Source: SpSt-600 sp042408195 (GTDB lineage Bacteria > Chloroflexota > Anaerolineae > SpSt-600). From it: 64,000 nucleotides of DNA. Position 1 is the first letter of the stretch. Every line of letters starts with the position of its first letter. Below are positions 52,904-62,218 of the stretch, piece by piece. The notes below the pieces were generated by a model. The model did no database searches. It was not told the DNA's origin and saw only the letters and a list, made by a program, of their open reading frames with translations. The stretch is from assembly GCA_042408195.1 (NCBI GenBank), contig JBHOQL010000067.1, positions 33,379-97,378 on the forward strand, given 5' to 3'. A program made the translations under genes and the position numbers.

Positions 52904-53931
52904 TGGCTTCCAACCGCAGGAAGAGCGAACATCTCCGGATTGCCTTGGAAAAGGAAGTAGAATTCAGCACCTTAACGGCAGGATTTGAGAAGTATCGACT
53001 GATCCACTGCGCTCTTCCCGAACTCAACCTGGCTGAAATTGATACATCCACCTGGTTCCTGGGAAAAAAATTGAAAGCCCCTTTCCTCATTTCTCCTATG
53101 ACTGGGGGGACTGAGGAGGCGGAAAGGATAAACCGAAATCTGGCCGCAGTAGCTCAGGAATTCGGGTGGGCCATGGGTGTCGGCTCTCAAAGGGTAGCCC
53201 TGGAGGACCCTCGCTTGGCCTTCTCTTATAAAGTGCGAGATGTTGCTCCCGATATTCTCCTGCTGGCAAACTTGGGAGCGGTTCAGCTCAATTACGGTTA
53301 CGGAGTGGATGAGTGTCGCAAAGCAGTGGAGATGATAGAGGCTGATGCCCTTGTTCTGCATCTCAACCCTTTGCAAGAAGCCCTGCAACCCGAGGGCAAC
53401 ACGGATTTTTCCGGACTGCTCCGCAAAATTGAAAAGGTCTGCGCACACCTGGAAGTGCCAGTTGTGGTCAAAGAAGTAGGGTGGGGAATAAGCCCGCGGG
53501 TCGCTTTGAAGCTGGTGGAAGCAGGAGTTGCTGCCATTGATGTGGCAGGAGCTGGAGGGACCTGCTGGAGTCTAATAGAAATGCACAGGGTTGAAAAGGA
53601 AAGCCTCAAAAACGTCGCTATGGCCTTTTCCAACTGGGGGATTCCCACAGCCGAGGCCATAAGGGAAATACGCCGGATCCTGCCCGATTTCCCTCTAATC
53701 GCCAGTGGAGGGATAAGGACAGGGATCGATGCAGCCAAGGCTTTAGCTCTTGGAGCTAACCTTGTGGGTATTGCGGCTCCTTTCTTGAAGCCCGCACTGC
53801 TTTCCTTTGAAGCTGCCAGGGACAAAGCTTGGGAGATACTTCAGACCTTCCGCATTGCTATGTTTTGTGTCGGGGCTGGTGATATAGAATCACTAAGGCA
53901 CATATCCTTGCAGGAGGTTATAGGTGCTTAA
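52903..53931 (+). CDS. fni: Isopentenyl-diphosphate delta-isomerase, type 2 (FMN)
   Basis: 342 residues. It begins with RKSEHLRIAL, and SPMTGGTEEAERIN near 63, MGVGSQRVALEDP near 90 and HLNPLQEALQPEGNTDF near 152 are type 2 IDI signatures, as are GVAAIDVAGAGGT and GGIRTG for FMN binding. It interconverts IPP and DMAPP. Its overlap with the polyprenyl-phosphate glycan gene and aspS suggests co-expression with lipid-carrier use. Confidence 0.93.
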   Translation: MASNRRKSEHLRIALEKEVEFSTLTAGFEKYRLIHCALPELNLAEIDTSTWFLGKKLKAPFLISPMTGGTEEAERINRNLAAVAQEFGWAMGVGSQRVALEDPRLAFSYKVRDVAPDILLLANLGAVQLNYGYGVDECRKAVEMIEADALVLHLNPLQEALQPEGNTDFSGLLRKIEKVCAHLEVPVVVKEVGWGISPRVALKLVEAGVAAIDVAGAGGTCWSLIEMHRVEKESLKNVAMAFSNWGIPTAEAIREIRRILPDFPLIASGGIRTGIDAAKALALGANLVGIAAPFLKPALLSFEAARDKAWEILQTFRIAMFCVGAGDIESLRHISLQEVIGA

Positions 53932-55690
53932 GGATCACTATTGTGGGCTATTGCGGAAAGAACACGTGGGAAAAGAAGTGCAACTCGCAGGGTGGGTGCA
54001 CCGGCGGCGCCATCACGGAGGGCTCATCTTCATAGATTTGCGAGACCGCGAAGGTATAGTCCAAGTGGTCTTCAGTCCCGCTGAATCTCTTGAAGCTTAC
54101 AGCGTTGCCAACGAGGCCCGTAGCGAATACGTCCTGTGGGTTAAAGGGGTGGTCAAGGAAAGGCCTCCCGGGATGGAAAATCCGAATCTCCCCACAGGCG
54201 AGGTAGAGGTCATAGCTAAGGAGGCTAAGATTCTCAATCCATCCCGGACTCCACCCTTCTACATTGAGCGAGATGAAGAAGTTGACGAGGCTTTGCGCTT
54301 GAAATACCGCTACCTTGATCTCCGTCGGGAGAGGATGAAGGAAAACATAATCTTCCGCCATAAAGCGGTGAAATTCATCCGAGATTTCATGGACGCTAAG
54401 GGCTTCGTGGAAATAGAAACCCCCATCCTCATCCGCAGTACTCCGGAGGGGGCCAGGGACTACGTGGTGCCAAGCCGTGTCCACCCCGGAAAGTTCTACG
54501 CTCTTCCTCAATCTCCCCAGCAGCTCAAGCAGATTCTGATGGTAGCAGGCTTTGAAAAATACTTCCAAATTGCTCGTTGTTTCCGGGACGAAGACCTTAG
54601 AGCCGACCGGCAGCCTGAGTTTACCCAGTTGGATGTGGAGATGTCCTTCGTTGATCGGGAAGATGTTCTGCAGGTGATCGAAGAGCTCCTTATATCTCTG
54701 GTGAGGAACTTAACCAACAAAAGGCTAAAATTCGAACCATTCCCTCGCCTCTCCTACAAAGAAGCTATGGAGCGCTATGGTTCCGATAAACCTGACCTGC
54801 GCTTTGAACTGCCAATATTTGACATAACTGAAATAGCTGCAGCAAGCGATTTCAGTGTTTTCCGGCAGGCGGTGGAGGGAGGTGGCAGGGTCAAGGGGTT
54901 GAAAGTGCCTAGTGGTGCCGGATATTCCAGAAAACAGTGGGATGAGATTGGAGCTAAAGCAAAGGAATTCGGGGCTCAGGGTATAGTGTGGCTGGCTGTT
55001 ACGGGGGATGGAATAAAGTCGCCTGTGGCTCGTTACTTTGCTCCAGGCCAACTTGAAACAATAGTTGCCAAGGCGGAGGCAGAGCCTGGTGATGGCATCC
55101 TATTAATAGCTGATGAAGCTGAGAAAGTCCTGGAGATAATGGGCAGAATGCGGCTCTTTGTTGGTCGTTCCGCTAACCTTTATGACGAGAATGAACTGGC
55201 TTTCGCTTGGATTCTGGAATTTCCCCTCTTCGCGTGGAACGAGGAAGAAAAACGCTGGGATCCAGTTCACCATCCCTTCACCGCTCCCCTTGACGAAGAC
55301 ATACCTCTCTTGGACACAGCGCCTGGTGAAGTTCGCGCTAAGGCCTATGATGTGGTATGCAATGGCTGGGAGATTGGCGGAGGTAGCATAAGGATTCACA
55401 ATCGCCCTCTCCAGGAAAAAATTTTCCGGCTTATCGGTCTGTCCGAGGAAGAAGCCAGGGCCCAGTTCGGACACCTGTTGGAGGCTTTTGAATTCGGCGC
55501 TCCACCTCACGGGGGCATAGCTTTAGGGATTGACCGGTTAGTTATGATCCTGCGGGGTGAAACTTCGATCCGAGAAGTTATTGCCTTTCCTAAGACCCAG
55601 GCTGCAGTAGACCTTCTTTTTTCTGCCCCAGCTCCCATCACTGAAAGGCAACTGGCTGAGCTACACATAAAGATCGTAGAAGAGGAGTGA
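53924..55690 (+). CDS. aspS: Aspartyl-tRNA synthetase
   Basis: 588 residues, bacterial type. It has an OB-fold anticodon domain (GWVHRRRHHGGLIFIDLRDR), class II motif 2 FRDEDLRADRQPEFTQLD near 222, a GAD insertion domain (about 290-420), and motif 3 GGIALGIDRLVM near 528. The start is the GTG at 53924, overlapping fni by eight bases. Whether it is discriminating for Asp or also charges tRNA-Asn was not determined. Confidence 0.95.
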   Translation: MLKDHYCGLLRKEHVGKEVQLAGWVHRRRHHGGLIFIDLRDREGIVQVVFSPAESLEAYSVANEARSEYVLWVKGVVKERPPGMENPNLPTGEVEVIAKEAKILNPSRTPPFYIERDEEVDEALRLKYRYLDLRRERMKENIIFRHKAVKFIRDFMDAKGFVEIETPILIRSTPEGARDYVVPSRVHPGKFYALPQSPQQLKQILMVAGFEKYFQIARCFRDEDLRADRQPEFTQLDVEMSFVDREDVLQVIEELLISLVRNLTNKRLKFEPFPRLSYKEAMERYGSDKPDLRFELPIFDITEIAAASDFSVFRQAVEGGGRVKGLKVPSGAGYSRKQWDEIGAKAKEFGAQGIVWLAVTGDGIKSPVARYFAPGQLETIVAKAEAEPGDGILLIADEAEKVLEIMGRMRLFVGRSANLYDENELAFAWILEFPLFAWNEEEKRWDPVHHPFTAPLDEDIPLLDTAPGEVRAKAYDVVCNGWEIGGGSIRIHNRPLQEKIFRLIGLSEEEARAQFGHLLEAFEFGAPPHGGIALGIDRLVMILRGETSIREVIAFPKTQAAVDLLFSAPAPITERQLAELHIKIVEEE

Positions 55691-55692
55691 GA

Positions 55693-57009
55693 ATGGGCGA
55701 TGTAGTAATTATAGGTGGAGGGCTTGCAGGTTCCGAAGCAGCTTGGCAACTGGCAGAGAGAGGTTTCAAAGTTGACCTCTACGAGATGCGACCCTACAAG
55801 TTAACCCCAGCGCACCGTACCGGTTTCCTTGCCGAACTGGTTTGCAGCAATTCCCTCGGAGCGGAGTCCATTGATAAACCGCTGGGGCTTCTCAAGGAAG
55901 AACTGCGTTGCCTGGGCTCTTTCATACTTTCCTGTGCTTACGAAACTAGAGTGCCGGCAGGCGGTAGTCTTGCTGTATCGAGAGACGACTTTGCTCGCCT
56001 TGTCACAGAGCGAATAGAGTCCCACCCTAATATCAGACTCATAAGGGAGGAAGTGACGGATATACCATCGGGTCCAGTAATTATAGCCACAGGTCCACTT
56101 ACCTCTGATGCCCTCGCTGCTCGCATCCGCGAACTGATTGGGGAGGAATATCTTTACTTTTACGATGCTATGGCTCCCATCGTGACCTATGAATCAATAG
56201 ACATGACTAAGGCTTTCCGGGCTTCCCGCTATAGCAAGGGGGGAGAAGATTACATAAATTGCCCAATGACTCGGGAGGAATACTACCGTTTTGTAGATGC
56301 TCTTTTGGAAGCCGAAACCATTGAACTCAGGGATTTTGAGAAAGAGGACCCAAAGTTCTTTGAAGCATGCCTCCCGATAGAAGTGCTAGCGAAGCGTGGT
56401 AAAGAGGCGTTGGCTTTTGGTCCGCTGCGTCCAGTGGGGTTAGTGGACCCAAAGACAGGCAAACAGCCCTACGCTGTGGTCCAGCTTCGCCAAGACGATG
56501 CTGCTGGGACCTTGTATAACCTTGTGGGATTTCAGACCAATCTAAAGTGGGGAGAGCAAGAGAGGGTTTTCAGGCTCATTCCGGGTTTAGAGAAGGCCGA
56601 GTTTGTTCGGTATGGCCAAATGCATCGCAATACTTTCATCAATTCCCCTAAACTTCTTTTGCCTACCCTTCAGTTCCGTCGCAGGCCTGACTTGTTTTTT
56701 GCTGGCCAGATCACCGGGAGTGAGGGTTACGTGGGTTCAACGGCTACGGGGCTTGTGGCTGGGCTAAATATGGCAAGGCTGCTTAGAGGAGAAGAACCGC
56801 TTATTTTCCCACCAACTACTATGATAGGAGCTCTCTGTCGCTACATAACTGACCCTCGTCTGAAAGAATTTCAACCGATGAAAGCCAACTTTGGGCTCCT
56901 TCCGCCTTTAGAGAGGAAGATCAAAAAGAAGCAGCTTCGCTATCTTGCTTACAGTGAAAGGGCTTTGAGGGAGTTGGAGGCCTTTATCGCTTTCCACAGG
57001 ATTAAGTAG
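55693..57009 (+). CDS. trmFO: Methylenetetrahydrofolate--tRNA-(uracil-5-)-methyltransferase
   Basis: 438 residues. It has the FAD-binding VVIIGGGLAGSEAAWQLAERG at the N-terminus, LVCSNSLGA near 50 with the catalytic cysteine, and GSEGYVGSTATGLVAGLNMAR near 350. It makes m5U54 in tRNA using methylene-THF and FADH2, as in many Gram-positive and deep-branching bacteria. The ATG at 55693 is preferred over the GTG at 55687 because of GAGGAG spacing. It directly follows aspS. Confidence 0.94.
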   Translation: MGDVVIIGGGLAGSEAAWQLAERGFKVDLYEMRPYKLTPAHRTGFLAELVCSNSLGAESIDKPLGLLKEELRCLGSFILSCAYETRVPAGGSLAVSRDDFARLVTERIESHPNIRLIREEVTDIPSGPVIIATGPLTSDALAARIRELIGEEYLYFYDAMAPIVTYESIDMTKAFRASRYSKGGEDYINCPMTREEYYRFVDALLEAETIELRDFEKEDPKFFEACLPIEVLAKRGKEALAFGPLRPVGLVDPKTGKQPYAVVQLRQDDAAGTLYNLVGFQTNLKWGEQERVFRLIPGLEKAEFVRYGQMHRNTFINSPKLLLPTLQFRRRPDLFFAGQITGSEGYVGSTATGLVAGLNMARLLRGEEPLIFPPTTMIGALCRYITDPRLKEFQPMKANFGLLPPLERKIKKKQLRYLAYSERALRELEAFIAFHRIK

Positions 57010-57057
57010 GGTGTAAACCCAGGTGTAGACTGATGTGGTGGATTTCGGTGGGTTCGA

Positions 57058-57142
57058 TTTCGCATAGCGAAAATGGCCGCAAACTTCAGGAAAAGCAAGA
57101 CTTAAACAAAAAAGCGCTTCAGGCTATTTCCGCTATGCGAAA
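57058..57142. repeat. 12-bp inverted repeat flanking the start region of the M28 peptidase
   Basis: TTTCGCATAGCG (57058-57069) is exactly inverted as CGCTATGCGAAA (57131-57142), 61 bases apart. The left arm continues into its own small palindrome TTTCGC-ATA-GCGAAA (57058-57072). The right arm contains the probable start codon of the peptidase. It could be a pair of regulator sites or a long RNA hairpin that hides the start. Confidence 0.6.
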
Positions 57143-57989
57143 CTCCTTGGTGTTGCTTTGCCTGCTATGCATAGCTTGCGTTAACGGCTTTTCTGGTCCC
57201 GGTGCCATGGAATACCTTCTTCATCTTAGTAGTTTTGGCCCTCATCCCACCGGTAGTAGGGAGCAGGAACAGGTGAGAGATTACATTATTAGAGAACTTC
57301 AGATTCAGGGGTGGCAAATTCAAGTGCTACCTTTCACCTACAGAGGAATCCAAGGCCACAATATCCTAGCCTACAAAGGAGAGGGCTCCGGCATATTATT
57401 GGGCACTCACTACGACACTCGTCCTATATCTGACAATAATCCACCTGAACTGCGCCATTTGCCCGTTCCTGGTGCAAACGACGGAAACAGTGGCGTAGCT
57501 GTTTTACTAGAGCTTGCCCGTTCCCTAAGGGAACCTAAAGGTTACAGAATATGGCTCGCTTTCTTTGATGCCGAAGACAGAGGCAACATTGAGGGATGGC
57601 CTTTCTCGGTAGGAGCCTCTTTTGTTTCCCAGATAGACCTTGTTATCGGTGCCGTAATTGTGGTGGATATGGTAGGCGATGCTGATCTTAACATCTACCA
57701 AGAAGCAAATTCGAATAGAGCCCTCACCGAAAGCATCTGGAGAACAGCTCATGACCTCGGTTTTTCCAAATATTTCGTCCCCCAGGTCAAATATAGTATA
57801 ATCGACGACCACCTGCCCTTTGCCCAAAAAGGCATCCCTTCCGCCTTAATCATTGACTTTGATTATCCTTATTGGCACACTTCGGAAGACACTCCAGATA
57901 AAGTTAGCTCTCATAGCTTTGAGATCGTGGGGACAGTGCTAAAAGTATGGGCTGAAAAGGAGGGGCTGCAATGGACAAGGAGAAAATAA
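57135..57989 (+). CDS. Secreted M28-family peptidase / glutaminyl-cyclase-like protein
   Basis: 284 residues from the ATG at 57135, giving a short hydrophobic signal (MRNSLVLLCLLCIACVNG). A longer in-frame start at 57033 would add 34 polar residues and bury the signal. Zinc ligands are seen in LGTHYDTRP, GANDGNSG, FFDAEDRG and the late YWHTSEDTPDK. The last pattern with SIIDDHLPF is typical of the glutaminyl cyclase branch of M28. It could be an aminopeptidase or cyclase outside the membrane. The 3' end overlaps the kinase gene by 19 bases. Confidence 0.82.
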   Translation: MRNSLVLLCLLCIACVNGFSGPGAMEYLLHLSSFGPHPTGSREQEQVRDYIIRELQIQGWQIQVLPFTYRGIQGHNILAYKGEGSGILLGTHYDTRPISDNNPPELRHLPVPGANDGNSGVAVLLELARSLREPKGYRIWLAFFDAEDRGNIEGWPFSVGASFVSQIDLVIGAVIVVDMVGDADLNIYQEANSNRALTESIWRTAHDLGFSKYFVPQVKYSIIDDHLPFAQKGIPSALIIDFDYPYWHTSEDTPDKVSSHSFEIVGTVLKVWAEKEGLQWTRRK

Positions 57990-59296
57990 TGACTATAGTG
58001 AACGCAGCTCTTAAGGCCGTTGACCCAGCAGAAGCAGTGCGCAAAGTAATGAAACGAGAAAACAACAACCTCATAGTGGCTGGGAAAATTTACGACCTCG
58101 ATTACTTCCAACGCATTGTCGTAGTGGGAGGCGGGAAAGCAGGCGCACCTATGGCTGCAGCTGTGGAAGAAATCTTGGGCGAGCGCATATCAAACGGATG
58201 GGTTAATGTGAAAGAAGGTTACATACTTGAGCCTTCTCCAGTGCGCATCACCATAAATCAGGCTGGCCACCCCACTCCGAACGAAGCAGGTCTTGAAGGG
58301 GCAAAGAGGATAATAGAACTGGTCTCAGAACTTGGAGAAAAGGACCTGGTCATCACCCTCATTTCTGGAGGAGGTTCGGCCCTGTTGCCCCTCCCTGCCG
58401 CAGGCATTACTTTGGATGATAAGAAGATAGCCACATCACTGCTTTTGAAGTGCGGTGCCACCATAAATGAGATGAACGCCCTAAGGAAGCACATTTCTGC
58501 CATTAAAGGTGGCCAACTGGCTAAGGCTGCTTACCCCGCCACAATCATAAGCCTTATTCTATCCGACGTGGTAGGAAGCCCATTAGACACTATCGCTTCT
58601 GGCCCAACTGCTCCCGATTCAACCACGTTCTCCGATGCGTGGAGAGTCCTGGAAAAATACAACCTTATCGCTGAAATGCCTCCAGCGATCGTGGAAAGAT
58701 TACGAAAAGGCTTAAAAGGTGAAATCCCCGAAACCCCCAAATCAGGAGACCCGATATTTGAGCGGGTTCAGAATGTAATCATAGCCGATAACTATATAGC
58801 TGCTACCGCAGCCTTAGAAGAAGCCCGAGAGCAAGGTTTCAATGCACTGCTCCTTACCACTTTTCTAGAAGGAGAAGCAAGGGAAATAGGAAAAGCAGTA
58901 GCAGCTTTGGGGAAAGAGGTGGCCACCAGAGGACTTCCTGTTCCTCCCCCAGCCTGCCTCGTTTTGGGAGGTGAGACTACAGTAACGGTAAGAGGCAAGG
59001 GCAAGGGTGGAAGGAACCAGGAACTCGCCTTGGCCGCAGCCATAGCTCTCGAAGGTTGGGAAAAGGTCACCGTAGTAACTTTGGCCACCGATGGGACCGA
59101 CGGTCCAACAGATGCCGCTGGGGCCATTGTAAATGGGACAACCATACAGAGGGCACTGGAAAAAGGGCTTTCTCCCCTGGATTACCTTCAAGACAACGAT
59201 TCTTACACTTTCTTCAAAACTCTCGGGGACCTTCTCATAACAGGCCCCACCAATACTAACGTAAATGATCTGGTGTTTATATTCATAGAAACCTGA
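57971..59296 (+). CDS. Glycerate 2-kinase (MOFRL/GckA type)
   Basis: 441 residues. The N-terminal DUF4147 domain has VVVGGGKAGAPMAAAVEE near 50, a GHPTPNEAG loop near 97, LISGGGSALLPLP near 130 and ILSDVVGSPLDTIASGPT near 198. The C-terminal MOFRL domain has GKGKGGRNQELALAAA near 340 and ATDGTDGPTDAAGA near 370. It phosphorylates D-glycerate to 2-phosphoglycerate. It lies 12 bases before plsX. Confidence 0.9.
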   Translation: MDKEKIMTIVNAALKAVDPAEAVRKVMKRENNNLIVAGKIYDLDYFQRIVVVGGGKAGAPMAAAVEEILGERISNGWVNVKEGYILEPSPVRITINQAGHPTPNEAGLEGAKRIIELVSELGEKDLVITLISGGGSALLPLPAAGITLDDKKIATSLLLKCGATINEMNALRKHISAIKGGQLAKAAYPATIISLILSDVVGSPLDTIASGPTAPDSTTFSDAWRVLEKYNLIAEMPPAIVERLRKGLKGEIPETPKSGDPIFERVQNVIIADNYIAATAALEEAREQGFNALLLTTFLEGEAREIGKAVAALGKEVATRGLPVPPPACLVLGGETTVTVRGKGKGGRNQELALAAAIALEGWEKVTVVTLATDGTDGPTDAAGAIVNGTTIQRALEKGLSPLDYLQDNDSYTFFKTLGDLLITGPTNTNVNDLVFIFIET

Positions 59297-59308
59297 AAGG
59301 AGGCTGAA

Positions 59309-60328
59309 ATGAGGATAATCCTTGATGCGATGGGAGGTGATTACGCTCCAGCGGTGACGGTAGAGGGAGCAGTAATGGCTGCTCGCGAAACGGGAGTGGA
59401 AGTGATTTTAGTAGGCCAGGAAGAAATCATCCGGACTGAACTTGCCAAACACGACACCCGCAACCTCCCGTTTACTATAGTTCATGCCTCCCAGGTTATT
59501 GAGATGCACGAGCATCCAGCTGCCGCCGTTAAGGCAAAACCCGATTCCTCTATGGTGGTCGGGATGAATATGCTCAAACGAGGGGAAGCTGATGCCTTTG
59601 TATCAGCTGGAAATTCAGGGGGAGTCCTCGCGGCTGCTATTTTCCACTTAGGGAGGATAAAGGGGATAAAGCGCCCAGCCCTTGCCACTCCCTACCCCAC
59701 AACAAGGGGTTTCTGTTTCCTCATAGACGTGGGAGCCAACACCGATTGCAAACCCGAGTATCTCCTTCAATTCGCCCTTATGGGACACGTTTACGCAGAA
59801 AGAGTCATGGGTATAAAAAACCCACGCATAGGCCTCCTTTCCAACGGAGAAGAAGAAACCAAAGGCACCTTAGTAGTTCAAAAGGCTCATCAATTACTTA
59901 AAAAGAGTGGTTTAAATTTCATAGGGAATGTGGAAGGCAAGGACATCCCCGCGGGCTTGGCTGATGTGGTTGTGAGCGATGGTTTCACAGGCAATGTAGT
60001 GGTGAAACTCTCGGAAGGCCTGGCAATAGCTTTAATGGGGATAATAAAGGAGGAAATAAAAAAGCATCCTCTCGCCATTCTGGGAGGATTGCTAGCGAAG
60101 CCAGCCTTCAGGGCTGTAGCCAAGCGGCTTGATTACCGAGAATACGGCGGGGGGCCTCTTCTGGGAGTAGAGGGAGTGGTAATAGTAGCTCACGGCCGCT
60201 CCGATGCAGTAGCCATTAAGAACGCAATAAAGTTGGCAAAGAAAGCAGTGGAGGGAAAAATACTGCAAGCAATAAAAGAAGGGCTTGCGGAACTTCCCCA
60301 GCTGCGAGCCGAGGAAGAAAATGAGTGA
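59309..60328 (+). CDS. plsX: Phosphate acyltransferase PlsX
   Basis: 339 residues. It begins MRIILDAMGGDYAP, with KPDSSMVVGMNMLKRGEADA near 80, SAGNSGGVLAAA near 100 and VSDGFTGNVVVKLSEG near 220. It converts acyl-ACP to acyl phosphate for phospholipid synthesis. AAAGGAGGC precedes the ATG. It overlaps the Nudix gene by eight bases. No fab genes follow, unlike the common plsX-fabH-fabD order. Confidence 0.95.
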   Translation: MRIILDAMGGDYAPAVTVEGAVMAARETGVEVILVGQEEIIRTELAKHDTRNLPFTIVHASQVIEMHEHPAAAVKAKPDSSMVVGMNMLKRGEADAFVSAGNSGGVLAAAIFHLGRIKGIKRPALATPYPTTRGFCFLIDVGANTDCKPEYLLQFALMGHVYAERVMGIKNPRIGLLSNGEEETKGTLVVQKAHQLLKKSGLNFIGNVEGKDIPAGLADVVVSDGFTGNVVVKLSEGLAIALMGIIKEEIKKHPLAILGGLLAKPAFRAVAKRLDYREYGGGPLLGVEGVVIVAHGRSDAVAIKNAIKLAKKAVEGKILQAIKEGLAELPQLRAEEENE

Positions 60329-60722
60329 GCCCGTTAGGGAAGCAGGAGCCATTGTCTTTTGGGGCCATAAAGTAGTTCTGAGGAAAAACAGATATGGCCA
60401 CTGGCTTTTCCCAAAAGGCCACATAGAAGAAGGAGAAAAGCCTGAAGAGACTGCCATCCGTGAAGTGGCTGAAGAATTTGGCCTTAGAGTAGAGTTAGGG
60501 CAGAAAATTGGGGAAGTTCGTTATTTTTACGAGCAAAAAGAATACCAAGTGGAGTTTTTCTTAGCTCAGGTTCTGGAACCCACAGCGGAATGGGGAAGTC
60601 ATGAAGGGATTGATGCCTTCCTTTTTACCCCGGAAGAGGCCCTAAAGGTGCTTTCCTTCCGAGAATATTCTAACCTGCTTAGAAAAGCAATAGAAGTTAA
60701 CTTTATCCTATCTGACTTGTGA
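60321..60722 (+). CDS. Nudix hydrolase
   Basis: 133 residues. The Nudix box is complete as GHIEEGEKPEETAIREVAEE followed by FG, near residues 32-53. The N-terminal REAGAIVFWGHKVVLRKN and the KYGHW/FPKG-type strand resemble diadenosine polyphosphate hydrolases. It hydrolyses a nucleoside diphosphate-linked compound; the substrate is uncertain. The ATG at 60321 overlaps plsX by eight bases. It is the last gene of the operon begun at 50.6 kb. Confidence 0.87.
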   Translation: MSEPVREAGAIVFWGHKVVLRKNRYGHWLFPKGHIEEGEKPEETAIREVAEEFGLRVELGQKIGEVRYFYEQKEYQVEFFLAQVLEPTAEWGSHEGIDAFLFTPEEALKVLSFREYSNLLRKAIEVNFILSDL

Positions 60723-60796
60723 TTCAAACGTCCGGCTATCCGCTTCATGCCTCGTTGGCCTTCTTCCAGCTTGCTAAAGGGCCTAAATTCACAGTT

Positions 60797-60841
60797 TTGA
60801 CAAATTGGTTTTAACGCAGTAAAATAAACCGACCGGTCGGT
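60797..60841 (+). promoter_or_regulatory. Near-consensus promoter overlapped by a TetR-type palindromic operator
   Basis: A consensus -35 TTGACA (60797-60802), 17-bp spacer and -10 TAAAAT (60820-60825) are followed by the perfect 14-bp palindrome ACCGACCGGTCGGT (60828-60841) at the transcription start. The palindrome class is well known for TetR-family autoregulators. Binding would block the strong promoter of the TetR gene. Confidence 0.8.
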
Positions 60842-60859
60842 ATGTAAGGAGGGGGTTAA

Positions 60860-61447
60860 ATGCGTTCAAAAGCCGAAGAAACACGTGAGCGCATTCTAGC
60901 GGCGGCAGAAGAGTGTTTCGCACGCCAAGGATATAACGCCACCGGGGTAGCCGAGATATGCGAACGAGCCAAGGTGAGCAAGGGGGCTTTCTTCCACCAT
61001 TTCCCCACCAAACAAGCTGTCTTCTTGGAACTGCTGGAACGATGGCTGGCAAAACTTGAACAACGATTAGATGAATTGCGTTCCAATACCTCTGCGGTTC
61101 CGGAAGCCTTGCTCCGGATGGCTGAGACAGTCCAACAGGTTTTTGAACTCGCGCGTGAGAAGCTCCCGATTTTTCTAGAATTTCTGAGCCAGGCCTCCCG
61201 TGATCCCAAAATCTGGCAAGCAACCATTATTCCGTATCGCCGTTACCGGGCTTTCTTTGCTAAGATAATTGAAGCCGGAATCAGTGAGGGAAACTTCCGG
61301 CCAGTAAATCCCGAAACAGCAGCCAATGCAATCCTTTCGCTTGCCATCGGGATGGTCCTTCAGGCCACAGTGGATCCGGAGGGAGCCGATTGGGGCCAGA
61401 TCGTGCACGAAAGCTTACAGATTTTTCTAAAAGGAATTGGCCATTAA
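60860..61447 (+). CDS. TetR/AcrR-family transcriptional regulator
   Basis: 195 residues. The N-terminal helix-turn-helix spans about 5-50 (TRERILAAAEECFARQGY, then VAEICERAKVSKGAFFHHF). The ligand-binding core is helical. It lies 18 bases after a 14-bp palindrome at its own promoter, so autorepression is likely. The ligand is unknown. The glycosyltransferase and SDR genes downstream, in the same direction with short gaps, are probably in the same transcript. Confidence 0.9.
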   Translation: MRSKAEETRERILAAAEECFARQGYNATGVAEICERAKVSKGAFFHHFPTKQAVFLELLERWLAKLEQRLDELRSNTSAVPEALLRMAETVQQVFELAREKLPIFLEFLSQASRDPKIWQATIIPYRRYRAFFAKIIEAGISEGNFRPVNPETAANAILSLAIGMVLQATVDPEGADWGQIVHESLQIFLKGIGH

Positions 61448-61473
61448 GTACTTCCACGGCGAGAGACAACTTG

Positions 61474-62199
61474 ATGGGAGCTTTACTGATCCCATTACCG
61501 AAGGTTTCCGTGGTCATTCCCGCATACAATGAAGAAAGATTTATCGGCAAAACTTTAAGCTCTATCCTGGAAAGCGGATTTCCTTGCGAAGTCATTGTCG
61601 TAGACGATGGTTCTACAGACCGAACTCCTAAAATCCTAGAGAGCTTTGGGGGACGAATTAAAGTAGTTCGTCACCCGGTTAACCGAGGCAAAGGAGCCGC
61701 AGTGGCTTCAGGGATTCGGACAGCTACGGGGGATATTGTGGTTTTCTGCGATGCTCATCTGATAGGGCTAAAGCTCTATCATTTGCTTTTCCTTGTTCTC
61801 CCCTTGGTTCAAGGGTCCGCAAGGGCCGTATTGGGTGCCAACATTTCTGGGTCAATCGCTTTTCCCCAAGTCCTGATGCCACCGATTCTGACCGGACAGC
61901 GAGCTTATTTCCGCCAGGACCTGGAGCCCCTTTTAGACGAAATGGAAAACCTTGGTTACGGTGTGGAAACATTCCTTTTCCATCGCTTTCCCCGAGAGCA
62001 AACCGTTGTAGTCGTGCTTCCAGGCCTCATCCATCTGTCGAAGACTCAAGTTTCTTCTCCTCCTGTGGCAGTAAAGGGGTACTGGAGGGAATCCGCGGAA
62101 ATCATAAAAACCCTGGCATACATTGGAAGTGCTTATCCCGCTCGTCTCAGTAGATGGAAGCAAAAGGCTATTACTTTGAGGAGTTGGTTCCGCAACTAA
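61474..62199 (+). CDS. Family 2 glycosyltransferase
   Basis: 241 residues from the ATG at 61474. It has KVSVVIPAYNEERFIGKTL at the N-terminus, VVDDGSTDRTP near 47, and the metal-binding motif CDAHLIG near 91, a DxH form instead of DxD. The C-terminal half has a weakly hydrophobic stretch but no clear double membrane helix. It would transfer a sugar to a lipid or glycan acceptor; donor and acceptor are unknown. The ribosome binding site is weak, and the coding frame extends upstream to 61390 inside the TetR gene. Confidence 0.78.
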   Translation: MGALLIPLPKVSVVIPAYNEERFIGKTLSSILESGFPCEVIVVDDGSTDRTPKILESFGGRIKVVRHPVNRGKGAAVASGIRTATGDIVVFCDAHLIGLKLYHLLFLVLPLVQGSARAVLGANISGSIAFPQVLMPPILTGQRAYFRQDLEPLLDEMENLGYGVETFLFHRFPREQTVVVVLPGLIHLSKTQVSSPPVAVKGYWRESAEIIKTLAYIGSAYPARLSRWKQKAITLRSWFRN

Positions 62200-62218
62200 T
62201 CTAGGTTAAGGAGGTAAC

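Noticed and set aside
57040..57075. GGTTCGATTTC resembling a tRNA T-loop
   Set aside because: No acceptor, D or anticodon arms can be folded around it, and it is part of the inverted-repeat region.
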